DNA from: Lentzea californiensis
GTDB lineage: Bacteria; Actinomycetota; Actinomycetes; Mycobacteriales; Pseudonocardiaceae
Reading direction: 5' to 3'
Length of the DNA stretch: 64,000 bases
Assembly: GCF_024648825.1 (NCBI RefSeq)
Contig: NZ_JANBBE010000022.1
Location: 1-64,000, forward strand
Below the pieces are notes generated by a model. It made no database searches. It worked only from the letters and a program-made list of their open reading frames with translations, and was not told where the DNA came from. Positions 50,635 to 58,963 of this stretch are shown in pieces. The translations under genes were made by a program, and so were the position numbers. Each line of letters begins with the position of its first letter. Position 1 is the stretch's first letter.

Positions 50635-51747
50635 ATGCGTAGTCACCCGGACGCCTGCCCCGGCGCCGTCGAGCTGCACGCCGCGGCCGACGGCGGGCTG
50701 GCGCGCATCCGGGTGCCCGGCGGCACTCTTTCCGCTGCTCAGTGGGACGTCGTCCGGCTCGCCGCCGCCGAACTGGGCAACGGCTCGATCGAGATGACCT
50801 CGCGCGCGAACCTCCAGATCAGAGGGCTCGCGGACGGCGTGGAGCTGGGTGAGCGGTTGCGTGCGGCGGGCCTGCTGCCCTCCTGGTCGCACGAGCGCAT
50901 CCGCAACATCGTCGCGGCGCCCCTGGACGACAACCAGGACCTGGTCGACGCGCTGGACGCGGCCCTGTGCGCGGACCCCGGGCTGGCCTCGCTACCAGGG
51001 CGTTTCCTGGTCACGGTCGGCGCTTCGGTGAGCGGGCTGGGCGGCGACCTCGGTCTCGTCGGCGATGTGCTCCTGCTCTCCGGTACCGATACAGGTGTCC
51101 GCGTCTCCGATCCGGTCGACGCCGTGGTGACCGCCGCCCGCCTGTTCGGGTCGATGCGCGGACCCGCCTGGCGCCTGTCCGAAGTGGACGGCGGTGTGCG
51201 AAAGATCACCGCGCACTTCGGCGTCTCGTCCGGTGCCACGTTCACCCCGGTTGTGACGCCTGTCGCACCTTCACCTTTGACGCCAGGTGTTCCGCTGGGC
51301 CGGTTGGACGCCTCGCAGCTCCCCGGTGTCGCGCTGCGCCTGACCCCGTGGCGCGGCCTGGTCGTGCCCGCCGGCACCGACGTCACCGGCCTGATCACCG
51401 ACCCCGCCTCCCCCTGGCACGGCGTCAGCGCCTGCACCGGCCGCCCCGGCTGCGCGAAGTCGCTCTCCGACGTGCGGGCCGATGTGCGCGCCTGGATCGA
51501 TGGGCACGCTCGGGTCGATGCGCCCGCACAGGCCGATGCACCCGCGCGGACCGAAGCGCCCGCACAGGCCGATGCGTCGCACCACACACACGCGCCAGGC
51601 CGGGTACCCCCAATTTCAATTCTAGGGAGCAGGTCCGACAGGCCCGGCGCGGTGCACTGGTCGGGCTGTGCCCGCCGGTGCGGTCGTCCCGCCGGCGATG
51701 TGATCGAGTTCGTCGCGACCGGCGACGGCTACGAGGAGATCCGTTGA
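50635..51747 (+). CDS. cobG: Precorrin-3B synthase CobG
   Basis: A 370-residue protein of the nitrite/sulfite reductase ferredoxin-like family: DGGLARIRVPGGTLSAAQWDVVRLAAAELGNGSIEMTSRANLQIRGL, then LDDNQDLVDALDAAL. The Fe-S/siroheme-type cysteines are in SACTGRPGCAKS and HWSGCARRCG. It uses O2 to convert precorrin-3A to 3B, marking the aerobic pathway. A low-complexity insert (about residues 290-325, Ala/Asp/Pro repeats) sits between the two cysteine pairs. ATG at 50635 is 7 bases after TACAGT, so a leaderless transcript divergent from the cobN riboswitch. The stop overlaps cobH. Confidence 0.9.
   Translation: MRSHPDACPGAVELHAAADGGLARIRVPGGTLSAAQWDVVRLAAAELGNGSIEMTSRANLQIRGLADGVELGERLRAAGLLPSWSHERIRNIVAAPLDDNQDLVDALDAALCADPGLASLPGRFLVTVGASVSGLGGDLGLVGDVLLLSGTDTGVRVSDPVDAVVTAARLFGSMRGPAWRLSEVDGGVRKITAHFGVSSGATFTPVVTPVAPSPLTPGVPLGRLDASQLPGVALRLTPWRGLVVPAGTDVTGLITDPASPWHGVSACTGRPGCAKSLSDVRADVRAWIDGHARVDAPAQADAPARTEAPAQADASHHTHAPGRVPPISILGSRSDRPGAVHWSGCARRCGRPAGDVIEFVATGDGYEEIR
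51517..51576 (+). repeat. Short tandem repeat within cobG
   Basis: Units close to GATGCGCCCGCACAGGCC recur about three times (with CGGACCGAAGCGCCCGCACAG as a variant), encoding DAPAQADAPARTEAPAQADA. The insert lies between the two cysteine pairs that bind the iron-sulfur cluster. Confidence 0.8.
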
Positions 51748-52364
51748 CGCAGTACATCCGGGACGGGGCGGAGATCTACCGCCAGTCCTTCGCCACCATC
51801 CGCGCGGAGTCGGACCTCACCAGGTTCCCCGGCGACGTCGCGAAAGTCGTCGTCCGCATGATCCACGCGTGCGGCATGACCGACCTGCCGGACGACGTCG
51901 CGTTCTCGCCGAACGTCGTGCGGGACGCCCGCGCGGCGTTGCGGGCGGGCGCACCGATCCTGTGCGACGCCAACATGGTCGCGTCCGGCGTGACCCGCCG
52001 CCGGTTGCCGGAGGACAACGAAGTCCTTTGCTACCTCCAGGATCCGCGCACACCCACGCGGGCGCAGGAGATCGGCAACACCCGCAGCGCCGCCGCGCTC
52101 GAACTGCTCGCCGACCGGTTCGACGGTGCGGTGATCGCGATCGGCAACGCTCCCACGGCGTTGTTCCACCTCCTCGACCTGATCGCCGCCGGAGCACCGC
52201 GGCCCGCCGCCGTTCTCGGCATCCCGGTCGGGTTCATCGGGGCGGCGGAGTCCAAGGAAGCTTTGGCCGCAACGGATCTGGAGCACCTCGTGGTGCGCGG
52301 CCGGCGCGGCGGCAGTGCCATGACGGCGGCTGCCATCAACGCGATCGCGAGCGAGGAAGAATGA
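51744..52364 (+). CDS. cobH: Precorrin-8X methylmutase CobH
   Basis: A 206-residue CobH/CbiC protein: YIRDGAEIYRQSFATIRAESDL, VVRMIHACGMTDLPDDV (catalytic His), GAPILCDANMVASGVTRRRLP, AVIAIGNAPTALFHLLDLI and ESKEALAATDLEHLVVRGRRGGSAMTAAAINAIA. It shifts a methyl group to form hydrogenobyrinate. The start is TTG at 51744 overlapping the cobG stop as TTGA, with GGAG in front; no ATG or GTG lies near. It overlaps cobIJ by 4 bases (ATGA). Confidence 0.93.
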   Translation: MTQYIRDGAEIYRQSFATIRAESDLTRFPGDVAKVVVRMIHACGMTDLPDDVAFSPNVVRDARAALRAGAPILCDANMVASGVTRRRLPEDNEVLCYLQDPRTPTRAQEIGNTRSAAALELLADRFDGAVIAIGNAPTALFHLLDLIAAGAPRPAAVLGIPVGFIGAAESKEALAATDLEHLVVRGRRGGSAMTAAAINAIASEEE

Positions 52365-53812
52365 CGGGCAAGCTCTACGGCGTCGGCCTGGGTCCAGGCG
52401 ACCCGGAACTCGTGACGGTCAAGGCCGCACGACTCATCAGCGAAGCCGACGTGGTGGCGTTCCACAGCGCCCGGCACGGCAAGTCGGTCGCTAAAACCAT
52501 TGCGGCGCCGTACTTCCGTGACGGTCAAATCATGGAACAGCTCGTCTACCCGGTCACGACCGAGGACACGGACGACTACCAGGGCGAGATCGACGCGTTC
52601 TACGAGGAGGCCGCCGGCAAGCTGGCCGCGCACCTCGACGCCGGACGCGACGTCGTCGTGCTGGCGGCGGGAGACCCGTTCTTCTACGGCTCCTACATGC
52701 ACATGCACAAACGTCTCGCCGACCGCTACGAGTGGGAGGTCGTGCCAGGCGTGACGTCGGTGAGCGGCGCGTCGGCCGTCCTCGGCACTCCGCTGGTGGA
52801 ACGCGACGAGGTGCTCACGATCCTGCCCGGCACGCTGCCGCCCGCCGAGCTCGCGGCCCGCCTCGCCGACACCGACTGCGCCGCGATCCTCAAGCTGGGC
52901 CGCACTTTCGGCAACGTCCGCGAGGCGCTGAAGACGGCCGGGCGGCTCGACGGCGCCTGGTACGTCGAGCGCGCCACGACCGGCCGGCAGAAGATGTCGC
53001 CGCTGGCCGACGTCGACCCCTCGACCGTCCCGTACTTCTCCATCGCCGTGCTCCCCAGCCAGTCCCGGCCCGCCAAGCCGAAGGGCGAGGTCGTCGTCGT
53101 CGGCCTCGGTCCCGGGGACCGCGCGTGGCTGACGCCGGAGGCCCGTCAGGAGCTCGAGGCCGCCGACGAGCTGGTCGGTTACAGCACCTACCTCAACCGG
53201 GTGCCCGAACGGCCTGGCCAGAAGCGGCACTCCTCGCACAACCAGGTCGAGTCCGAACGTGCCGCCTTCGCCCTGGACCTCGCTCGCAAGGGCGCGCGGG
53301 TCGCCGTCGTGTCGTCGGGCGATCCGGGCGTGTTCGCGATGGCCACCGCCGTGCTGGAGGTCGCCGCGGAGACCCCGGACGTGCCGGTCCGCGTCATCCC
53401 CGGCGTCACGGCGGCGAACGCCGTGGCGGCCAAGGCGGGCGCGCCGCTCGGCCACGACTACGCGGTGATCTCCCTGAGCGACAGGCTCAAGCCGTGGGAC
53501 GTCATCGCCGAACGCCTCGAAGCCACCGCCAAGGCGGACCTGGTCATCGCGATCTACAACCCGGCGTCCAAGGCCCGCACGCACCAGGTGGCGGACATGC
53601 GCGACCTGCTGCTGAAGCACCGCGGCCAGGACACGCCGATCGTCGTGGGACGCGACGTCGGCGGTCCGGAGGAGGAGATCCGCGTCCTCACGCTCGGCGC
53701 CCTCGACCCGGAGACGATCGACATGCGCTGCCTGCTGATCATCGGCTCGTCGCAGACGATCGTGACGCCCCAGGGCGTCGTCTTCACGCCCCGGCGGTAT
53801 CCAACCAGCTGA
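52361..53812 (+). CDS. cobIJ: CobI-CobJ fusion (precorrin-2 C20- and precorrin-3B C17-methyltransferase)
   Basis: A 483-residue fusion of two SAM-dependent tetrapyrrole methyltransferases. CobI half (about 1-235): KLYGVGLGPGDPELVTVKAARLI, VLAAGDPFFYGSYMHM, VVPGVTSVSGASAVLGTPL. CobJ half (about 243-483): GEVVVVGLGPGDRAWLTPEARQEL, VVSSGDPGVFAMATAVLEV, VIPGVTAANAVAAKAGAPLGHDYAVISLSD. It adds methyls at C20 and, after CobG, at C17 with ring contraction. ATG at 52361 overlaps cobH. The end overlaps cobK on the other strand by 29 bases. This fusion is common in actinobacteria. Confidence 0.94.
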   Translation: MTGKLYGVGLGPGDPELVTVKAARLISEADVVAFHSARHGKSVAKTIAAPYFRDGQIMEQLVYPVTTEDTDDYQGEIDAFYEEAAGKLAAHLDAGRDVVVLAAGDPFFYGSYMHMHKRLADRYEWEVVPGVTSVSGASAVLGTPLVERDEVLTILPGTLPPAELAARLADTDCAAILKLGRTFGNVREALKTAGRLDGAWYVERATTGRQKMSPLADVDPSTVPYFSIAVLPSQSRPAKPKGEVVVVGLGPGDRAWLTPEARQELEAADELVGYSTYLNRVPERPGQKRHSSHNQVESERAAFALDLARKGARVAVVSSGDPGVFAMATAVLEVAAETPDVPVRVIPGVTAANAVAAKAGAPLGHDYAVISLSDRLKPWDVIAERLEATAKADLVIAIYNPASKARTHQVADMRDLLLKHRGQDTPIVVGRDVGGPEEEIRVLTLGALDPETIDMRCLLIIGSSQTIVTPQGVVFTPRRYPTS

Positions 53813-54485
53813 CGGCGGCATCGACGTCGGCCACCGTTTCCGCCGGCGGGAGCGGCGGCCGGCGCACGATCACGACAGGCACACCGAGCTGACGCGCGGC
53901 TTCGAGCTTGGCCGACGTCATCGAGCCGCCGCTGTCCTTGGTGACGAGCACGTCGATCTCGTGTGACCGCATCAGCTCCAGCTCACCGTCCACAGTGAAC
54001 GGACCGCGCGACAGCAGCACCTCGACGCGGTGCGGCATCGGCGGTTCCGGAGGTTCGACCATCCGCGCCAGGAACCACTGCGGGCACTCGGCGAACTCCG
54101 CGAGGTCCTGCCGCCCGGTCGTGAGGAAGACCCGCTCCCCCGGCAGGTCGCGCGCGGCATCGGCGACGCTGTCCACCCACCGCCATCCGGGCTGCGGCGT
54201 GAACCCGGGCCGTCGCAGGATCAGCAACGGCACGCCGACCCGTGAACAGGCCTCGAAGGCGTTCGAGGTGATCTGCCGCGCGAAGGGGTGGGTCGCGTCG
54301 ACCACGGCGTGGACGTCGTTGTCCCGCAACCACTGCGCGAGACCGTCGACCCCGCCGAAGCCGCCGATCCGGACCTCTCCGGCGGGAAGGGCGGGGTTGC
54401 TCACCCGGCCCGCGAGTGAGGACACGGCGGGCACGCGGGAGGCCAGCGCTCGCGCTTCCCCCGTGCCGCCGAGGATCAGGATCAT
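53784..54485 (-). CDS. cobK: Precorrin-6A reductase CobK
   Basis: A 233-residue CobK/CbiJ protein: MILILGGTGEARALASRV (nucleotide-binding start), GGFGGVDGLAQWLRDNDVHAVVDATHPFARQITSNAFEACSRVGVPLLILRRPGF, LTTGRQDLAEF and DVLVTKDSGGSMTSAKLEAARQLGVPVVIVRRP. It reduces the corrin macrocycle with NADPH. Start ATG at 54485 overlaps the cobM stop (ATGA). Last gene of the cobL-cobM-cobK operon, converging on cobIJ. Confidence 0.93.
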   Translation of the reverse strand: MILILGGTGEARALASRVPAVSSLAGRVSNPALPAGEVRIGGFGGVDGLAQWLRDNDVHAVVDATHPFARQITSNAFEACSRVGVPLLILRRPGFTPQPGWRWVDSVADAARDLPGERVFLTTGRQDLAEFAECPQWFLARMVEPPEPPMPHRVEVLLSRGPFTVDGELELMRSHEIDVLVTKDSGGSMTSAKLEAARQLGVPVVIVRRPPLPPAETVADVDAAVSWLDTAGA

Positions 54486-55222
54486 CGAACCCGGGTGGCC
54501 GAGTACAGGTGGCTGTCCGGGAACTGCGTGGCCCCGAGCACCTGCCCGATGATGATCACCGCGGTCCGCTTGATCCCGGCGGCCTCGACCTGCGCGGCGA
54601 TGTCGTCCAGCGTCCCCCGCAACACGACCTCGTCCTCGCGCGAGGCGTAGGCGACGACCGCGACCGGGCAGTCCAGCCCGTAGTTCGGCACCAGCTCCGC
54701 GACCACGTCCGAGATCCGCTGCACGGCGAGGTGCAGCACGAGGGTCGCGTGGCTGCGACCCAGCGTGTCCAGGTCCTCACCCTCGGGCATCGGCGTCGCG
54801 CGCTGCGAGGTCCGCGTCAGGATGACCGTCTGCCCGACGCCCGGCACGGTCAGCTCGCGCTGCAGCGACGCCGCGGCGGCCGCGAAGGCCGGCACGCCGG
54901 GAGTCACGTCGTAGGCGATCTCCAGCGCGTCCAACCGGCGCATCTGCTCGGCCATCGCACTGAACACCGAAGGGTCTCCGGAGTGCAGCCGCGCCACGTC
55001 CAGTCCCTGTTCCGAGGCGGCGACCAGCTCGGCGACGATCTCGTCCAGCGTCAGCGACGCAGTGTCGACCTTGCGCGCGTCCGCGGGGCAGAAGTCCAGC
55101 AGCTCGACCGGCACCAGCGCGCCCGCGTACAGGCACACCGGCGACGACTCGATCAGCGACCGCCCCCGCACCGTGATCAGGTCGGCCGCTCCGGGCCCGG
55201 CCCCGATGAAGTGCACGGTCAC
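54482..55222 (-). CDS. cobM: Precorrin-4 C11-methyltransferase CobM
   Basis: A 246-residue tetrapyrrole methyltransferase: VTVHFIGAGPGAADLITVRGRSLIESSPVCLYAG, VARLHSGDPSVFSAMAEQMRRLD, YDVTPGVPAFAAAAASLQRELTVPGVGQTVILTR. It methylates C11 with SAM. GTG at 55222 overlaps the cobL stop as GTGA; a GTG at 55237 would add five residues. It is coupled at both ends, so expression should follow cobL. Confidence 0.93.
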   Translation of the reverse strand: MTVHFIGAGPGAADLITVRGRSLIESSPVCLYAGALVPVELLDFCPADARKVDTASLTLDEIVAELVAASEQGLDVARLHSGDPSVFSAMAEQMRRLDALEIAYDVTPGVPAFAAAAASLQRELTVPGVGQTVILTRTSQRATPMPEGEDLDTLGRSHATLVLHLAVQRISDVVAELVPNYGLDCPVAVVAYASREDEVVLRGTLDDIAAQVEAAGIKRTAVIIIGQVLGATQFPDSHLYSATRVR

Positions 55223-56364
55223 TTCGTCACGCTCCACGTCGTCACGGGCATGTGCGGCCGCCAGCCGGTGAACTTGCCGACCGCGGAGCCGCGGTTCACC
55301 GAGATCCGCACCAGGTCACCGCCGAGCCGCGCGTACCACTGCGCGACCACGGCCTCGGACTCCAGCGTCACCGCGTTGACGACCAAACGACCGCCTGCGG
55401 CCAAAGCGTCCCAGCAGGCCTGCAGCACGCCGGGCACCGTCACGCCGCCGCCGATGAAGATCGCGTCGGGCTTCTCCAGCCCCTCCAACGCGTCCGGCGC
55501 CCGTCCGATGTGGACCTCCACGCCGGGCACGCCCAGAGACGCAGCGTTACCGGCGATTCGCTCTGCGCGTTCGACCGACTGCTCGACGGCGATCGCCCGG
55601 CACGTCGGATGCGTTCGCGCCCACTCGATCGCGATCGAACCCGACCCCGCCCCGACGTCCCACAGCAGCTGCCCGGGCAGCGGCGCCAATCTCGACAGCG
55701 AAATAGCCCGCACCTCTCGCTTCGTCAGCTGGCCATCGGATTCATAAGCGTCATCAGGCAGTCCGGGGACCCGTGAGAGAGCGCTCCCGCGGTACTCGAT
55801 CGCGATCACGCACAGCGGGTCCGAGTCCTGCCCGGACCAAGGGTAAACCCGCTCGGCGGGACCACCTAGCTGTTCGAGCACAGTGATGTGTCCGGCCAGT
55901 GCCGCAACGGTTGCCGGGTCCCCACCGAGCACGAGCACGCGCTGTCCCGGCGTCAACACGGGGCGTAGCAGGTCGGCGGATCGGGCCACCAGCGACACGA
56001 CCTCGACCTCGTTCAACGCCCAGCCGAGCCGGGCGCAGGCGAGCGACACGGAGGACGGGTGCGGGATCACCGTCACCCTCTCGCCCAGCAGCCGCACCAG
56101 GGTCGTGCCGATGCCGTGGAACATGGGGTCACCGGACGCCAGCACGCACACGTCGCGGTACTCCTCGAACAGCGCGGGCAACGCCGGCACCAGCGGCGAC
56201 GGCCACGCGACCCGTTCGAACTCCCCCGGCACCAGGTCGAGCTGCCGGCGCGAGCCCATCAGCACACGCGACCGGGAAACCGCCTGCTGAGCAGCAGGAG
56301 AGAGCCCGTCCCACCCGTCGGCCCCGATGCCGACGACCACGACGTCAGACGGTGCCGGTGACAC
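55219..56364 (-). CDS. cobL: Precorrin-6Y C5,15-methyltransferase (decarboxylating) CobL
   Basis: A 381-residue bifunctional protein. N-terminal methyltransferase (CbiE; about 1-195): VVVVGIGADGWDGLSPAAQQAV, VLASGDPMFHGIGTTLVRLLG, VTVIPHPSSVSLACARLGW. C-terminal methyltransferase/decarboxylase (CbiT; about 205-381): LTKREVRAISLSRLAPLPGQLLWDVGAGSGSIAIEWARTHP and PDAIFIGGGVTVPGVLQACWDALAAGGRLVVNAVTLES. It methylates C5 and C15 and removes the acetate carboxyl at C12. GTG at 56364 follows AGGTG. It begins inside the 3' end of the upstream PPOX gene (20-base overlap). Confidence 0.93.
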   Translation of the reverse strand: MSPAPSDVVVVGIGADGWDGLSPAAQQAVSRSRVLMGSRRQLDLVPGEFERVAWPSPLVPALPALFEEYRDVCVLASGDPMFHGIGTTLVRLLGERVTVIPHPSSVSLACARLGWALNEVEVVSLVARSADLLRPVLTPGQRVLVLGGDPATVAALAGHITVLEQLGGPAERVYPWSGQDSDPLCVIAIEYRGSALSRVPGLPDDAYESDGQLTKREVRAISLSRLAPLPGQLLWDVGAGSGSIAIEWARTHPTCRAIAVEQSVERAERIAGNAASLGVPGVEVHIGRAPDALEGLEKPDAIFIGGGVTVPGVLQACWDALAAGGRLVVNAVTLESEAVVAQWYARLGGDLVRISVNRGSAVGKFTGWRPHMPVTTWSVTK

Positions 56365-56725
56365 GCTGCACCTGAATCTCGATCACGACGCGCTCCGGGT
56401 TGACCCGCGGCTGCTTGTAGCGCAACGCATACCGCCGCACGGCCTCGTCGACGGATTCCACGTCGTCGCGCACGACGGCCGGTCCCTCCAACGTGGACCA
56501 ACGCCGACCGTCCACCTGGCACACGGCGGCATACCCGGCGGCGCGCACGTGCTTGACCTTCCACGACGCGCCGTGCGTGATGATCCGCGCGATGCCGGTC
56601 TCGGCGTCCAGCGTGACGCCGACCGGCACCACGTGCGGAGTCCCGCCGGGACGGACGGTGGACAACGTGCACAAGTGCCGTTCAGCCCAGAACTCGGCGA
56701 ACTCGGCACCCCGGTCGATCGACAT
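56345..56725 (-). CDS. PPOX-class (F420-dependent type) oxidoreductase
   Basis: A 126-residue split-barrel protein: FWAERHLCTLSTVRPGGTPHVVPVGVTLDAETGIARIITHGASWKVKHVRAAGYAAVCQVDGRRWSTLEGPAVV. This is the pyridoxamine-phosphate-oxidase-like fold of actinobacterial F420- or flavin-dependent reductases. ATG at 56725 has GGGG at the right distance; an upstream ATG at 56737 is possible. It is 8 bases after the KAP NTPase stop and overlaps cobL, so it may be co-transcribed with either. Substrate unknown. Confidence 0.82.
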   Translation of the reverse strand: MSIDRGAEFAEFWAERHLCTLSTVRPGGTPHVVPVGVTLDAETGIARIITHGASWKVKHVRAAGYAAVCQVDGRRWSTLEGPAVVRDDVESVDEAVRRYALRYKQPRVNPERVVIEIQVQRVTGTV

Positions 56726-56733
56726 GCCCCAAA

Positions 56734-58923
56734 TCATGCACACGCGGCGGTCGTGAACGAAAATCGCCGCACCAGCGGAAGCCACTTCCGATAGGCGGAA
56801 AGGTCGTCCGGCACCGCGAGATCACCGACCACCCGGTCCATCTCCTGCCGCCAGTCCACGCCCGATTCAATGGCGTCGAACAGAGCGTCGCACTGCCCCG
56901 ACCTGCCGACCAGCGCCGCCAGCAACACCAGCACGACCCGGTAGTCAGTGCTCAGGAACCCGTCGGACTCCAGCACGGCCGTGCGGGCCCTGACCAGCCG
57001 ATACAGGTTCACCAACCGCTTGGCGGCACGCGGTGTGCGCACCAGCGGCGCGAGGCTCTCCAGGTACAGCAGTTCCGGCCCGGTGATGCGCATGCCACGT
57101 GGCGCCTGGCCGGGCGAGTCACCCGGCTCCTCGACGGGCTCCGGGTTCGCCACCCACGGCAGGTCCTGGGGGTCGTCGTTGAGCGGCGTGAGATAACTCG
57201 CCTCGCCGAACTCCTCCCCCGCCAGGTCCGACACCAGCCGCCGGAATCCCAGGTCCTCCATCGGCCGGAGTGCGAAGGACACCTGGAAGATCTTCTCCAG
57301 GTAGTCGACCGGATCGTCCAGCATCTCGGTGTAGTGCTGTTTCAAGGCCCGGAGCAGCCACCGCGCGTCCACACCGACCACCACCACGAACACGGGCTGC
57401 GCGAGCAGCAGGTGCACCGCCTCCAGCACCTTGATCACGATGGGCGGAGGGCACCGGTCGAGGTCGTCGATGTAGAGCACGATCCGCTCGGGCCCGGCGG
57501 TGCTGGAGGCGAGAATCGCCGCGAACATCTCCAAGTCCTTGCGCACCAGCGAAACGACTCCGAGGTGCTGCTGGTAGTCGCTGTCGCGGGTGCGCGCGTA
57601 CTCGGTGACGTCCGGCGCCAGCTCCGCGATCGACCGCTCCAGCCCCTCGATCTCCTCGTCCAGTTCGGCGAGCCGGTCGTCCAGGGGGTCCTGTCGATCC
57701 TTGAGCTCCCGGAACCACGTCACGGCCTTGCCGGCGCGTGCGAGCACCGGTGTCGCGGCCGCGACCAGTGCGCCGAGCGCCAGCGCCCACTTCGCCGTCA
57801 CCACGAACAGCCCGGCGACGACCAGCACCCCCAGCAGCAAAGTGACGATCGCGGCGCGGTCCTTGCGGACCTGTCCCCACACGAACTCCGGCACGGTCAC
57901 ACCGGGCGCCACGAACGACAGGTCGCCCTGGGACAGCTGCCGGGAGAGCCTGCGACGCGCCGAGCCGAGGGTCTTCTGCTGCTTGGCGGCGACCGCCATC
58001 CGCTCGAGCCGGACGGCCGCCAGCCGGTCCACCAGCGAGGTCTTCTCCTTGCGCTGCTCGGCGAACTCGTCGGCGATGCGCTCCAGGTCGTGCGCCGACC
58101 CGCTGGCCAGGGTGTCGAAGATGTGGGTGGCGAGCGACGCCCAGAGATCGGCCTCGACGTAGTGCCAGGCGTTGAACCTGATCTGCCGCACCGACGAGCA
58201 GTACACGGGGTGGCGCTGCGAGAGGTCGTCGATCCGCCGTTCCAGCTGCCGCATGAAGAAGCTCTTGCCACTGCCCCAGCTGCCGAACAACCCGATCGAC
58301 AGCGGCGGCTTGATCAGCCTTGACGCCACCAGATCCGCGAGCATCGCGACGTCGGCTTCGATGCCGAGCCGGTCGGCTCCGCTCTCGTCGTCCGCCCGGT
58401 AGCCGGCGTGCACCCGAATCGGCCCGGCCTGCCGGACGTGGTGCAGGAACTCCTGCACGGTGTCGACCGGTGGCAACGACGGGTACAGCCGCCGGATGTC
58501 GTCCTTCTCCTCTTCGCTCAGGTAGAGCGGCACCCGGACGACAACGGCGCCCTCGGCCCAGTCCCACTCGCCGCCCACCGCCGGCACGAACACGATGACC
58601 CAGCGCGGAACGGTCCTGTCCACCTGTGCGGGTGGTCCGCCGTAGTCGAACCACGCCACCGAGTCCGGGACCGGAGGCTCTCCTTCCCCGGGATTGACCG
58701 CGATGGGCTTGTCCGGCAGTACGCGCAGCAGGGCCTCGTAGACGGCCCTCCGTGCACCGGCGCCGCCGGCCTCGGCCTCCACGATCACCACGCCGGGACG
58801 ACGCAGCGCGCGGTCCAGCTGTACGTCGACGTCGCGCGGCAGGTAAACGCCTGGTGAGCCGCTCGGCTCCTTCAGCAGCTTCGTCCTGTCGACGTCCCGA
58901 ACCCAAGGAAGATCATCCGCCAC
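56734..58923 (-). CDS. KAP-family P-loop NTPase, membrane-anchored
   Basis: A 729-residue protein. An N-terminal accessory region (about 1-190; RRPGVVIVEAEAGGAGARRAVYEALLRVL) precedes the KAP domain: Walker A GLFGSWGSGKSFFMRQLERR (about 210-230), an insert with two transmembrane helices (AIVTLLLGVLVVAGLFVVTAKWALALGALVAAATPVL, about 355-392), a coiled-coil stretch, Walker B RIVLYIDDLDRCPP (about 475) and AKRLVNLYRLVRA. The family includes phage-exclusion protein PifA and animal Kidins220; function here is unknown. GTG at 58923 lies in a perfect palindrome and has no ribosome site, so its translation may be unusual. Confidence 0.85.
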   Translation of the reverse strand: MADDLPWVRDVDRTKLLKEPSGSPGVYLPRDVDVQLDRALRRPGVVIVEAEAGGAGARRAVYEALLRVLPDKPIAVNPGEGEPPVPDSVAWFDYGGPPAQVDRTVPRWVIVFVPAVGGEWDWAEGAVVVRVPLYLSEEEKDDIRRLYPSLPPVDTVQEFLHHVRQAGPIRVHAGYRADDESGADRLGIEADVAMLADLVASRLIKPPLSIGLFGSWGSGKSFFMRQLERRIDDLSQRHPVYCSSVRQIRFNAWHYVEADLWASLATHIFDTLASGSAHDLERIADEFAEQRKEKTSLVDRLAAVRLERMAVAAKQQKTLGSARRRLSRQLSQGDLSFVAPGVTVPEFVWGQVRKDRAAIVTLLLGVLVVAGLFVVTAKWALALGALVAAATPVLARAGKAVTWFRELKDRQDPLDDRLAELDEEIEGLERSIAELAPDVTEYARTRDSDYQQHLGVVSLVRKDLEMFAAILASSTAGPERIVLYIDDLDRCPPPIVIKVLEAVHLLLAQPVFVVVVGVDARWLLRALKQHYTEMLDDPVDYLEKIFQVSFALRPMEDLGFRRLVSDLAGEEFGEASYLTPLNDDPQDLPWVANPEPVEEPGDSPGQAPRGMRITGPELLYLESLAPLVRTPRAAKRLVNLYRLVRARTAVLESDGFLSTDYRVVLVLLAALVGRSGQCDALFDAIESGVDWRQEMDRVVGDLAVPDDLSAYRKWLPLVRRFSFTTAACA

Positions 58924-58947
58924 AACCGATGATTGTGGCGGATGATC
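58911..58947. terminator. Perfect 15-bp palindrome over the KAP start codon
   Basis: GATCATCCGCCACAA (58911-58925), 7-base loop (CCGATGA), TTGTGGCGGATGATC (58933-58947). It begins 16 bases after the stop of the glucanase gene on the same strand and includes the GTG start of the KAP gene in its distal arm. It can serve as terminator of the glucanase transcript, as an RNA lock on the KAP start, or as a repressor site. Confidence 0.85.
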
Positions 58948-58963
58948 GGGACCTACGTGCGGA

